64,000 nt of DNA from positions 1,027,664 through 1,091,663 of the forward strand of contig VWZX01001164.1 in assembly GCA_013399015.1 (NCBI GenBank), given 5' to 3'. The notes beneath the pieces are model-generated. The model saw only the letters and a list, made by a program, of their open reading frames with translations, was not told the origin of the DNA and did not search any database. This document shows, piece after piece, positions 13,558-26,400 of the stretch (within the stretch, counting starts at the first letter, position 1; the number at the start of each line of letters is the position of its first letter). Both the position numbers and the translations under genes were made by a program. Origin of the DNA: Galbula dea (taxonomy: Eukaryota; Chordata; Aves; Piciformes; Galbulidae).

Positions 13558-14369
13558 TCTGCTTCCCCTCACCCCACATCAACAGCTATGCTAAGCTGCT
13601 CCTGCTTGCAGGCATGCACTTAGGAGTGGGAAGCCTCAGTGCTGACATGCTGCAATGCAGAACAGCTCCTGCCTTTGCTGCGTATCAACTTAAGATATGA
13701 GCATACAAACAGTAGTACACATCCAAGAATTTGGAAACATTTACTTTACAGACAAGGATGATGACATAGTGATGTTTCAGACCTCTGACCTGGGTTCCCT
13801 TCAAGTGCACTCAGGATTAGCAAAGATATATTATTTAAAAAACAGGAAAATCTATTCCCTCACCACACCACATTTGAAGAAAAACAGAGCATTGATCTTT
13901 CATCATCTTTCTTTAATACTCATCATCTGATGCAACGGTAGCCATGAACATTCTTTGCCTGTGACTACACTGATTTTAGTGAAAGGTTTAAACAGAGGCA
14001 AAGTAACCCATCCTTTAGAATGCAAGCTATTTACAACAACTTCTTTCTACCTGTTTTTTACCATCTGTAACACCTGACCAGATCTAGTACCAAAGACTTC
14101 TATCTTTGGCATAGCCCTGACAGCACGGCAGTGCCTGTACTACTCACAGAGGAAATCATGTAAGATTGCATTCACTGCAGATAGAAGTGACAGGCAAATA
14201 CTGTTACACAGCCAAAAGACAGAAAGTTGACAATGCAATACATTTTTACAGTGATAACAAAAAAGGCCATTTCTGCTCTAGCTGTATCTCTTTTTAGCTT
14301 TGTTTTTGAACCGATACACAGATACTACCTCCAGTGGCCCAGCAAAATCCTAAACCTAGTAAATAGTAT

Positions 14370-14407
14370 CTAATATTAGTAAATAATACTAATATTAGTA
14401 AATAATA
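14370..14407. repeat. Two perfect 19-bp AT-rich tandem units
   Basis: The unit ctaatattagtaaataata occurs twice head to tail at 14370-14388 and 14389-14407, preceded by a degenerate partial copy. The same bases form a dyad with arms 14371-14381 and 14387-14397. It lies about 165 bases inside intron 2 from the exon 2 donor. Confidence 0.9.
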
Positions 14408-14572
14408 TCAACACTCTACAAAGAAAATATAAACACACTAGAATTAATTTTTATATTGGAAAATGTGACATAAAAACCAATTCCAATAGATATCATCTAA
14501 GTCTGCAATAGCAAAAATGTTTTCTGTACTTTCCCTCTGTTTAATAAAGACATCTCAAATGCAGCAGCTTAC

Positions 14573-14811
14573 CTGATCTTGCAGAGACATAACAGGATTA
14601 TTTTTGGTTGTATTGATATGTAGAACATGATATTTGTTTTTTGCACAAAGGTCATAGGCAATATTTGTGAAGGATGTACTGGCAGTCTTAGGTACTCTGT
14701 TGTAAATAATCACTATGTCATCTTCTTCACCCAGTGCCACATCTTGTCGGGGGCCATCTACTGTATGACGTTGTTCTATTTCTCTGACTTCATGTCTTGC
14801 AATAGCCCTTT
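14573..14811 (-). CDS. HS2ST1: HS2ST1 exon 2, residues 42-121
   Basis: This 239-base exon supplies the last two bases of Glu42 and 79 codons ending SLQDQ. The first part (about residues 42-70, ERAIARHEVREIEQRH onward) is the lumenal stem next to the membrane anchor. It is followed by the PAPS 5'-phosphosulfate-binding loop IIYNRVPKTASTSF, with Lys83, and the conserved helix NIAYDLCAKNKYHVLHINTT. Asn108 in HINTT is a known N-glycosylation site of the family. The acceptor is ctgtccttaacag and the donor is gtaagc; entry is in phase 1 and exit in phase 0. Residues 57 to 74 differ from the human sequence as I recall it, while the loop and what follows are identical. A few further codons in frame upstream (MLSLT) are intronic. 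Confidence 0.98.
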
Positions 14812-17800
14812 CTGTTAAGGACAGCAAATATAAAATGTAATGTAAATATCACATATTTTGTTCAAACCACAGAATGCAAATAACCTGGTGAAAAGCAGTA
14901 ACTCCTAAGCAATAAATGAAACACTTGGTATCATATTTCTGACACATCTGAAGCAAAACAATCTATGAAATGTATGAATGATAAAATGTAAGTTAGTCTG
15001 ACATAGAACACTAAGACTAGAAAACAATGCCTGGGGTACACATACCTTATTCTATAACTCACACTAATTTTACTGAAAGTCACTGTCTCTAAAGAAAAAT
15101 GTCTATCATGCACTATCAAAATGGTGACATTCCCAAAATATCTCAAACATTTTCTATAAAACATCTATTTAAAAATTGTAATAGAAGGAATAATTTTATG
15201 TGGAGAATATGAACTTTCTGAAAACAACAGAAGTACTAACACCAGTTACTTAACTGTCTAGAGGCACTGGACTTCAGATTAAGCCACTGTTTTGTTACTT
15301 CAATTGCTACAAGCCGCAAGTGTAAAGTATTACAATAAAAAGTTTTGCAAAAACTCAAGTTAGATACATTAATTTCAAGTTTGAAAGAACAGAAGCAAGA
15401 GGTGCTTAGAAAACATTTAACCTTAAGGTGAAGGGTGTTCTCTGTGTACTGAAATAAAGCAAATTTATCTAAAAGAAATAAATGTGGAAAAGCAAGCAAA
15501 GTACTAGACATTTTGGCAAGGTGAGTACACTGCAAATAAACCATTCCTCCTTTATACAAAGGCCAATATTCTGGCAATCGAACTCTGCTTCAAGTGTTAA
15601 AAGCCTATTTGGAAAATAAACCCCACAGTGTTACAGCTTCTTTTTCTTCTTCTTTTTTTTTTTTTTTTCTCAAATCAGCTGTTGCTGAATATCAAATACT
15701 CTGTGCTGATCCAGACACAACTTTGTTCTGTTCTGGATAGATATATACTTCAATATGATTTGTAATAGAAATGTCAAAGCAACTTTTCTGATTATGGCGA
15801 TATTGCCTTTCATAAGGTATTCAAAGAAATCTGCGTTGACCAACAGTGCAAGCTGAAGTTGATACCACAAGAGTAACCTGTAAATCTCCGTGTTATGTTC
15901 TTACAGACGGCATAGCTCTTTTTGGATAACATGCTTTTAACAGCAGCAGCTCTTGGCTTTTACTTCCCCTGCCTCCTGTAACCCAGCTCCTTCTATTATC
16001 TTTCACCACATCTCTTTAATTATAACATAAAATCACTTCTAAAGCAGAATCATTAAGCTGTGAACACCACTAGCCTGTAATTCCACATAAATTGTCCTCA
16101 ACCACAAACTTCCATCTGTTTGAAATGCTTCAAAGCTTAAACTCACTCTCATATGCTCGTATGTCACACCCCATAACTAAGTTACATCAGTATGAAAATG
16201 TTTGTAGAAAATGCTTATTGAGTATATCTCAATTTTCCACATGACATCTGCTGCTCCCCACTATATCAGTCACAGTTTTCGCTCTTTCCTTTCTCATTTG
16301 CAACCTCTCCCATCACTGCTGTCAAACCTCCTACTTCGGAAAGAGATGAAGCAACAGGCTCTGGTTTCATCTATCTAAAGATCGCTACAACAAAAAGGGA
16401 CTTGGCAACTCTCCTCTTCCTGCCAGTAACAGATTAGGTGAAGCATTTGGTAGGGGACACAGTTAACCACATGGCTGCCCAAGGCCACGTGGATACCAAA
16501 TACCACCTAGGGAAGTTGAAACGCAACAAATTTAATTTGTCTCTTCTACAGCAGAGTAGTAGATCTCGGCTAGATTTGAAGCATGACTGCACAGAACTCC
16601 AGGGCTGATGAGGCTGGCTGGTGTGGAGGGAAGCTTCTCCTTTCACACTTAAGAAGTAAACATTTGTGAGAAACAGACACGATTTGGAAAAGGACTGATG
16701 AGAAGTGTTCCTCTGATGAGGTATTTGAAACCATGATTATTCAAAAATTAGTGTGATAAGTGCACTTTAAGGGCTATGCACAAGATATAAAAGATGTATG
16801 ATTAGATGCAATTTACAGAAAGGCTATTGCATACAGTCATCTTTAACTTCTTGTGGTGAGAGGGGAAAGCAAGAACCCAGGCAAGGAGAACCTTCACAAG
16901 TGTGAAGTACGCAGACATTCTATTATCAAAGAACAAGGAGGCTTTAAATTTCAAATTAAAATTAAAACTAATCTTTATGATGCAGAACTGAAATAATTTT
17001 GAAGTAACTGCAATAGTTAAAAAACAAAAAGTTGAAATGAATTGCAGGATATAAAATGCTGAAGTGCAAGAAAAACTAAAGCTAGTGAGCTAAACTCTCT
17101 AACCTAGTCACCCATCCTAACAGCCTATTTCAGTGTAGTCTATTAATAAAACAAGGAAAATTGCAAGTTGTGTAGAAGTGCACATTTTTCCCCGTCATGA
17201 ATAGTTTGTAGTTTTTCCTATGAGGTCAGGAAGCTTTTCTGTTACTTTCTGAGAAGCCTGTTTAACTCTTAAAATGGCACAGGACTTGATGCATATAAAT
17301 TTATTTATTTAGATATTTATTTGGGGGGAAGGAGGAGAAAAAGTCCAGTAATGGTAACATGTCATTGAGAATTGTCTTTGGGATAACTAGTTAATCTGCA
17401 GTTATAAAATTGGAAGAGTTGATGACCATTTGATTCACTACCTCAATTGCTCTTCTATAATTAATCTTGGAAATCCTGCAGTGGTTGAAAAATGAACAAT
17501 TGCTTATATGTTTTTGGAAATACAGTAGAAAATGCAGTGTATGCTTTAATGACTTTTTACATGTAGAAGATTATTAAGTAATTTTGTTCACAAAAAATCT
17601 CCTTAAGATGACAGCTCTACAAATTTAACTTTGATTATGAGAATAATTGTCTATGTAACATGTGACTGTTTTCACTAAAGTCAATTAAAAAACCCAACAG
17701 CTTAAGTTCTTTCCTATAAGAGATCCTGTGGACAGAATGTCCTACAGTCTCCTTGCTTTCATTGCATTCTATTTAAACTTGATTTTGTAAGAAAAACAAC

Positions 17801-18053
17801 AAGGCAAAATTAGTAAGAGCCAACTGTCTAAACTGGGTTGAGTGCCCACAGTAAGTTTGACACTAATTAACTACATCATTAAAAAAGATAAACAATATTT
17901 AAGCAAGTGGTACTTTGAATACCCAACAGATTTTCATAGTAATATAATACAGAATCACTTTAAGGCATAAAATATTCTGTCTCATACTTTATTATTCCCT
18001 GTTTAGGTATACTGCAATAAATAACATAATTAGTATACACTTTGGAAAAATTG
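14812..18053 (-). other. HS2ST1: HS2ST1 intron 1, proximal 3' segment
   Basis: This is the 3' end of intron 1 next to exon 2. It holds a T/C-rich run at about 15639-15671 and otherwise AT-rich unique sequence. I see no exon or RNA gene. A 66-codon minus-strand frame (15670-15870) ends right at the A-rich run and is discussed as a finding. Confidence 0.8.
15639..15671. repeat. T/C-rich low-complexity run
   Basis: A pyrimidine stretch grades from cttctttttcttcttc into about 18 consecutive T. On the minus strand it is an A-rich run. Confidence 0.85.
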
Positions 18054-18122
18054 ATAGAATTCATAGAATGGCCTGGGTTGGAAGGGACCTTAAAGATCAT
18101 TTAGCTCCAACCCTCCTGCCCT
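18054..18122 (-). repeat. Short CR1 3' end
   Basis: About 65 bases of CR1 3' end in minus orientation: attcatagaatggcctgg, then gttggaagggaccttaaaga, and a tccaaccctcctgcc-like block. The element is strongly 5'-truncated. Confidence 0.88.
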
Positions 18123-19893
18123 TTCAAGTTATTAACAGGAAAAGTAATACTTGGAAATGGACAGACCAAGTTTGCTTGCTAAGCCCTGTTTTGTTAGGTT
18201 TTCTTCTAAAAAATTCACCTGTGAAAATGCACCAGACCCATATGTATCCATAAAAATATTTGGAAACCCAACTGAACAATATTTAAATAATTATAGAAAC
18301 AAATCACTGTGATCATAAGCATTTATTTGTCTACAGTCCTTGCACATTTGAAAAGATGAATGACTTGGGTAAAACAAGTTTATTAGCATTTATTTCAAAT
18401 CCAAGTGTTAACTGCATACAAAATACTATCTTCCTGAACAAAAGATAATAGTGTCAGGGATGCTAATAACTTAAAGGTTAACAAAACCAAACATCCTGAT
18501 TTCCTCACATTTTTCACAAAAGCACAATAACATCTTCGGATTTGTTAACAAGAAAGTCTATCAAAACCAGAAACTCTTCTTTCCCATAGCACTCTTGATG
18601 AAGGATACATTTTGAGCCTTCCTGGCTGTCAAAGTCAAGTTAACTGAGTATCTGGAGAATAATTCAGACCATACCGTTCTGCTTCCCTAAACTATGCTCT
18701 TTGTATTCTATGTCTATTTTCTTTCCATATATATCTGTAGGTATTATTTATGCTCTCTCTTCAATGTGTCTTCTGTGCCTGCCATGCTTCCTTGTAAAAC
18801 CTCCCACTTAGTTGAGGAAAGGCTCAGCCTTAAAATAAATTTTAGCTCAGTGGATTTCAAGTGTTTCCCAAGAGAAAAAAAGACATTGATTCAAACTTCA
18901 CTCACACTGTCTTGATGTGAAGGAACTGGACAGCTAGTATGGATGACACCATCCAAACAATTGCTGCGTATCTATGACATTGGATGCTACTTCAAACTAA
19001 TAAGCAAGTTTCTTCCAGTTGGAAGCAATACGGAAGTCAACTGACTTGGTGTCTCAGCTTTCTTTCCACTGTGCTCCCAGGTCAATTAGTCAAGCAGCTG
19101 GTAGTCTGAGTTGCCCAGCAGCCCTAAAGCTGTTTTGCTGCCCAAAAGCTGCACTGAACACGTGATTGGTCTAAATACTGAACGTGAGCAGGACCAAAAA
19201 CCTACTCATTACTGACTCTATTCTCCTCTGATGAATGAAAACTGAACAGCAGCTTAAAAATAAACCATAATTATGTAGAAAAGTTAATGTCCTGATTCCT
19301 TTTCAAAGCATATTCACACACTATATAGACACAGCCTTCATCCTTCACTGAAATACAGCCTCCTCTGGGAGCTGTATAGCAGCGTACTACCTATAAACCA
19401 GAGCAGTGCTGCTGTATGTGGATATCAATACTTTGGGAATGGTAAAGAGGAGAGAAATCAGTGGTGCTGTGACAATTTATGGCCATGGTGGACTTATGTC
19501 ACTATACCCAAACAAACCTGAAGGAAAAACATAGATTAAATTAACAAAAGATGCCTAAAAGTTAAATTTGTCAAGGTACCAGTATTAACATACTATTTAC
19601 GAACCAACTCTTTCAAAGACCTTTAAGAATAACAGCTCTACTCTGATCTAGTTTTAAATCTTACTAACTGCAGAACCTCTATATTGGTTCTTTAGCAACT
19701 ACACGACTTATGAGACCAATATGTATTTTGGGCACCTTCTTCTTCTCTAAAAAGTATTCCATGAAGCCTGATTAATTAATTCATTAATATTTACTACTCT
19801 CAAAGACTATTCCAGGCAGGAGGAGGAGTGTCAGTAAAGTGCAAACCCTCCTACCTTCCTGCCTTGGTAACTATGGTGCACTTAAATCCAGTC
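18123..19893. other. Intron 1 segment, unique sequence
   Basis: This is AT-rich intronic sequence between two CR1 fragments. I see no gene, tandem repeat or recognisable element in it. Confidence 0.7.
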
Positions 19894-20428
19894 CACAGAA
19901 TCACAGAATGTTAGGGGTTGGAAGGGACCTTGAAAGATCATCTAGTCCAATCCCCCTGCCACAGCAGGATTCCCTAAGTAGTCACACAGGAACACATCCA
20001 GTCATGCTTTGAATATCTCCAGAGAAGGAGACTCCACAACCTCTCTGGGCAGTCTGTTCCAGTGCTCTGGCACCTGAACGGGGAAAAAAAAATTTCTTGT
20101 ATTTACACAGAACATCCTATGCTTCAACTTGCAGCCATTGCCCCTTGTCCTGTCACTGGGCTTCACTAAGAAGAGCCTGACCCCATCCTCCTGACACTCA
20201 CCCTTCACATATTTATAAGCATAAATGAAGTCACCCCTTAGTCTCACTTTCTCCAAGCTCCAAGCTAAAGAGACTCAGCTCCCATAGCCTTTCCTCATAA
20301 GGAAGATGTTCCAGCCCCTTAATCATCTTGGTGGCTCTGTGTTGGACTCTTTCAAGCAGTTCCCTATCCTTCTTAAACTGAGGGGCCCAGAACTAGACAC
20401 AATATTCCAGATGAGGCCTCATCAGGGT
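19894..20428 (-). repeat. CR1 LINE fragment, about 535 bp
   Basis: This is one of the longer CR1 copies, in minus orientation. Plus-strand landmarks are cacagaatcacagaatg, gttggaagggaccttgaaag, ctctctgggcagtctgttcc, the block ttgcagccattgccccttgt, and cccagaactagacacaatat near the truncation point. It belongs to the same subfamily as the copy at 53218-53449, sharing the ccacagcaggattccct block. The 84-codon minus-strand frame inside it (20002-20256) is a CR1 remnant and not a host gene. Confidence 0.95.
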
Positions 20429-23400
20429 AAGGTAAAGGGTGGGGGGGTAAAGAGGCTATATGGTCCTATTGTGTTCTGACCACACACATACACACACACT
20501 ACTGCCAATCACTTCACATATTCAGAAATTTTGGTGAACAATAATATCATTTGGGGAACCATACTTGTGGAAATCACTGCTAATGTCATATGCGATAGCC
20601 ACAATTTGTTCTAGTTAAAAAGAGTAACTTGGACATTTTGCTTTCTTCTTTTCTTAGATATTTATCTATGCAGCTCAGAATAACTTACCTAATTAAAAAT
20701 GTCTTAACCCTTAAGATATTTTAGCTATTTGTGTTTCAGACAAAAGAGACTGTTGGTCTTGTTTACAAATCTAGTCATCTTTAACCAGCCTATGAAATAC
20801 CTACTAAAACCTTTAATTTAATGTTTGTCTTTAAAAATTCCACAAATTCCAGGACAGCCTCAGCACACATGTGCTCTGAGCCCAATTCTGACCTACAGCA
20901 AGTGAAGCTCATAGGCAAAGCATGTGCAAGAACAGCAACAGAGCACAAAACTTAAAATAATAACCAAAGTTATTTTAAGGGTTTGGTTTTTTTTTTTCAT
21001 TCAGGTCAATCCCCCCCATCTCTTCCTTCCCCTTCTAAAAATTCAGTTGCCTTAGTGTCAAGAGATTCTAATGGCTAATTTTAGAAATTTCATTCCATTT
21101 TTTTTTTTCCCCAGTTAGGCATGGAAAGAAAGAGGTATAAAAGATCTTCTTTAATAAAACCCAATAGTTTAGTGAAAACTTAAGTCTCTAGTATTGCCAA
21201 AACATTTTCTTTAATAGAAGTTAATGCATTAATGCATCTTCAGAACAGAAGGAAAAAGAAAAGTCCAGACAAAAGATAATTGTTTTGAAACTCCAAACTT
21301 TAAACCCCAACAAATGCACTTTGGAACTAGTTAAAAGCAAAAATATGTGCCCCTCCAAAAAACCAAAACAGATCAGTAAGGAGGCACTTCCAGTTAGGCA
21401 CCGAGATCCTTAACTACAATCTAATGCAGCAGCTGTTTGAAAATTAACTCTCCAGCTTCAGACTGAACGGTTTTGCTTGATACAAGCATTAGATCCAAGT
21501 CAATGAATTATCATGAGAGCAAATGCAAGACACTATTCATCATTTTTTCCTCCCGGTCACTTGGAATTTCAGGTTTCTTGAGGATAAGGAAATCTGAATT
21601 CTAACAGATAGCTGTGAAGAGAAGGATGTAATCACACAAGGAAAAGGTTTGTTGCATTTCTGAACCCCAAAACTGTCAGTACACAGTTATGAAGCACCAT
21701 GACTATGATAACAGCAATGAAAAATACTTGCAAATGAGGAATTTATTCTCTAAAAAGTAAATGGCACCTGAGTATGTAACAGCAGGACTTGCTCTTACTT
21801 AAGAGTGCCTAATAATGTAATGCAGACCTTCAGTGTTAGGGAGAAAACTTAATGAAACTGTTTTATACATGGATACAGTTGTGACAAGTGTTCCACTATA
21901 CAAATGCACATGTCACTCCTTAAAGCAAAATCCAATTCAAATAATGAACGAAAGAAAGCAAGATCAATACAGATCATCTGACTCCATTTAGTAAGGCAGC
22001 CTTGGAGACTTCTTAGTTAGTTTATACGAGCTTTCCCCAGACACACAATTTTATCTTTCTTCTAAAATGGTACTGGCTAGCATAAAAGCAAAAAGGATCA
22101 CTGAATTGTCTCGTTAAAGTCACTGAAAGACCTGTATGTATGGACAATGCTTTATTACAGGAAGTCACTATCACATTTAGAGAAATTAATGGTAAGATAC
22201 ACTGTTATTTCCAACACACTACATTTGTACCTCTGCTTGTCTTCACACTTCTTGGCTAAATTAACCTAACCTGGAAAATAAACTATTGCCAGCTGGTCTA
22301 GCAGACAAAAAAAGGGAAAATTGCAAACAGCATTGCCTTCTGATCAGAAGAACCAGCATTGTTAAAGTAGAAAATCTAAATATTTTACTGGGACTCTTAA
22401 GAAGTTAGAGTACTAGAATAAACTTATGACAACTCTACGCAGTACCAACAGAGACAGCATTATTTGCTTAGTTAACACTGGTTACGTACTGAGTAAGCAT
22501 TTATAGCATGATTTCTAACCTTAATGTAGTGACAGGAGTTTGTGTAAAGTCCTTTGGGGAAAAAAAAAGACAAAGTCTGTCTGCTCAAAGAGACCCAATG
22601 TTAATTCATAACAGAATTAATTTTAACTACATTTTCAAAATACTGACAAGATAAGCTTTTGATTATATTTATTTTCTTTGTCAAAACCATTAATCTTGCT
22701 TTAAGCTTAATTTTAAGAAAGTCAGTTTAATTCTATAACATATTTGCTTTCTATACAAATCAAGAGGATGTCTTATTTTTCCCCCCAAACTGCAAGTTCT
22801 TAATTGAGAAATTTGCTACCACATGTAGCTGAAATGTTAACATACATGAAAAAAATTAATGCTGTATCTTTTATTCCAGTCTTAGGCTTGCAGCCTGAAG
22901 ACCTCATTTGAGACGAGGATGAAAAACACAGGCATGACTAAAGATAAGTTCTAACAACATACAGGCCTTTCAAAAATTACATTTCAGGAACCTCAAAGCC
23001 ATTTTAAGTAAATGAAAGTACAAGAAAAACTTTTTTCTAATTAAATGCTAGGATTATAACGAACACTAAATTTTTAAACACTTTTTAAACTATCTCTGTA
23101 AAACTCTTCTTGCTATGTCCTACACCTCTTTACACCTGGAGGTCCAAGCTATACTCAGGCAAAACTAGGAATACAAATGCATGCAGCATCAACCTGATTC
23201 CTTTCTGAATCAAAATAATCAGCTGCTTTAAGAGTATTCTTTCCCTACTGGCTGTCAGAGGACTGAAAGGAGCAATGGTCCAATGGACTAAAGGAATCAA
23301 TAGAGGGAATATTGCAAAGGAAATGTTACAAGTTCTCCCAGCACGTACCCTCCCTGGTCCTATCCTGGAAGTTCCCCTGAGCTTTCATGAAAGAAGCCTA

Positions 23401-26400
23401 GATGAAATCCCTGGGATTAGCTGAAATCATACATCAGAGAACACTTGTGACACAACTAGCCAGTTAATGGAAAATTTTCACTTCTCCATGTTAAGAAACA
23501 GTTCAAATATACTTGCATACCAACAACATTACTAGAAAAACTCCTTGCAGCAGATAATTTGATTAACAAAATCAGAATTATTTAAGCCAGAGCTTTATCT
23601 AGCTTTGCATCAGTGTGATATGGAGCTCCTTGTCCTTGGCGAAAACAGAAACAGTCCAGGATTGGTGAGGCGTGCAAGTAAGGTGGTTTTGTGCAAAAAG
23701 CTTCCACCGGTAGGAGAGCCAGCTGCTCACTGAGAGCCTCTGGATGTTAATCCTGATTTAGGTTGGATCAAGCTTTTAATTAAAAATAATTATTCTCCTA
23801 CATGCACGAGATATATTTTGTTCTTCCCCAAATCAGCCCTTTTTTGAACAGGGAGGACTATTTGATGAAAATTTGACCAGAACAAAAGGGCAAGCAATTC
23901 CCTCACTGCATCTTAAGTAGCTGTTGCAAAAAAGTAAACACAACTCCAGCCTCCCGCACAGACCTTTGGTCCCACAGCAGTAAGAGATACGATAGATTTG
24001 TATTCAACTTCTAACAATGCTTCCTGACTAAAATACAAAACAATTATTATCAGAAGATACATAACCACTGAACTTACAACAAGTCAGAACTGCAGAACAA
24101 TATGCAGCATAATGCAATGTCACTGAAATAAAAGTAAAAAAGAAGTCCTAAATATCCCCCTTGTAAGACCAGATAAAAAAAGGAATCAAGATTCTTTCTA
24201 GTATTTCAATTCATTACAATACTCGAGGCCTTTTATGAATACCCCTGGAACAATGAGAAATTTAATTTAATCTTATACATAATTTTGTTGGCAGTTGATG
24301 TAGAATTGCACAGTATGAAAAGAGCAGACTGCTCTTGATAAAAAACAATCTAAACGAACCACAAGGAACACTCACATATTTGGTCAGATTATCTTTTGCA
24401 GACATTAAGACTTCAAATTGTCAGATTTTATTTTATACAAGCAAAGTAATCTGCTTCCAACAATAGTCAATAGCCTAAAATCTAGCATTAACCCATTTCT
24501 ATTATGGCTGAAACCTGTAGAGCTCTGTAAGGGAATAATCCTTTTGCTGTCTTTCAGAGAGAAAGTGTTTTGAACTGTCAATACTGAGCCACTTAAGCTA
24601 TTTTAACAAATATATTACATATTTAAAGATATGAGTAGCAGTGCTAAAACTATGTTTTGAAGCAAATATTTCTTGAAACTTCATGGCCTGTGCTCCTGAA
24701 GAAGTGTGTGACATTGAGAAGTATGTGCTCTCACCAGATCTGCGGGTCTTGGTCTTAGCTCAGCTTTCCCCAGAGAAGCTGTACAGCTACAATACTTCAT
24801 TTCTGTGCCAGTGTTAAAGCTACTGAAGTAATCTAAAACAAGCTTTTACTCCCTGTTCTTCACATCTCTGTACAAGAACCCCAAATTTCCTGAGTTGCTT
24901 TTGGTTTACGTCTCCAGTGACCACAGATGGTTTCCACATATATAATTTAAATTTGCCTTGCTGTTCCATTAAATCACCATCCTCAAACTCTACTAGTTCC
25001 AATTACTATTTTTGTGTATATGAACAATAAGGTTGAAAAGTTCATTTTTATGTTAACAAGCTGTAACCATGTAGGGCCATATATGTATTAATATCTGTTG
25101 ATAATTCAAATAAAGTATGTATGGAAAAACATGTAAGACTTCCTTTTTGCTTTATGAAGTGGAAGTTACTTCTTTGGAGCGTTAAGTCAAAAAGATATTT
25201 TTATCCAAGCCATTACTCTTGGGAGGGTGGGACTATTATAAAACTTCTGTGGGAATATATACCAATCAATACATTATTTTGTAAGAAATAGCTTATTTAT
25301 CTGGGATACTTCAAAGCAAAAAATGTAACTGGTGAATTCTGTTTCCAAGGAGATGACATATTACCTTTCAGAAACATGTCACACACTAAAGTTTTTCTTC
25401 AGACTGAGTGAGAAGAGGAAAACATGAAAAGGACTTCTCTGCCATGACACAGACTCTCTGGCAACATTGTTACATAAGGAACAAAAAAAAAATTTTAAAA
25501 ATAATAAAATAAAATAAAACTTTGACTCATGATCCTCATTAAATTTAGTTGCACTGCCTAAAGAGAGAACTATCTACGTAGCAACAGTCTTGAAGTCATA
25601 ATATCATTGTAGGAACACTTCAGACCAGTTTGGGCCAAAATGAGGGTGGAAAAGCCAAGAGGTAGTCCTTTATACTACCATGTGATTCAAGGGTAACTGC
25701 AGGATAAGTAAATAATAGTGAGAATATGCATACTCCCACCCTTCATCTCCTCAGTCACCGCTCCAGATCCACACCATCAACAATTGATGTCAAGTTTTAA
25801 GGTTATCTTCATCTCCTCATGCCCTTTTCACTGGATTTTTCTTAAAGAAACCAACAACATTGTCCCTTATAAAATGACAATACAAAGGAATCAAGCAGCT
25901 ATGTAGGGGAAAAGGAATGAAAGCTCCCACGCAAGTGGTTCAGTAAGTTGGTACTTACAAATAAGTATACATATACATACACTTATTTTTTCAGCAAAAT
26001 TATGTTAAATTTAAAAGACGTTATTCTGCCCAAGTGTCCTCCCCTCTATGTTCCCAAATGTGGACAAATTATGCCAATCACAACTGCATTAAAACAGTAG
26101 CCTTTTCTTCCAGGGACTATAGAAAAGGCCTTCGTCTGTAGTCAATGTTACAAACGTACAAACTCAACAGGTAGCAGAAATTTCACTAGACTTTACATGT
26201 GCCACTTAAAAAAATCCAACCAAACAACCAAAAACAAAACCAACCAAACAACCAAAAACCCCAGCCTGTAACTTCAGTCATTTTTATATGCCCCATAAAC
26301 CATTTTTAGCCTGCTCTTCAGCTGAGGCACAATTTCTTCTAAAAACTGTATTTATGAACATATATAGTAAGGTGTATTTCGAAATATAACATATTTCCAA

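Larger units (their letters stand above)
7538..14572 (-). other. HS2ST1: HS2ST1 intron 2
   Basis: This 7035-base phase-0 intron has donor gtaagc at 14572 and acceptor AG at 7539-7538. It holds a CAA-rich tract (10139-10225), a CA-rich tract (10346-10412), an A-run near 12845-12868, two CR1 fragments (12210-12490 and 13151-13557) and a small AT-rich tandem repeat with dyad symmetry (14370-14407). I see no other gene. The plus-strand frames at 11388-11797 resemble nothing I know. Confidence 0.9.

Noticed and set aside
16434..16646. Minus-strand 70-codon frame rich in Trp, Ser and Cys
   Set aside because: It gives no family match and shows no splice context. It is a chance frame in intron 1.
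20002..20256. 84-codon minus-strand frame with VPEHWNRLPREVVESPSLEIFKA
   Set aside because: This wording recurs in the CR1 copy at 42552-42790 and comes from the CR1 3' region, so it is repeat sequence rather than a host gene.
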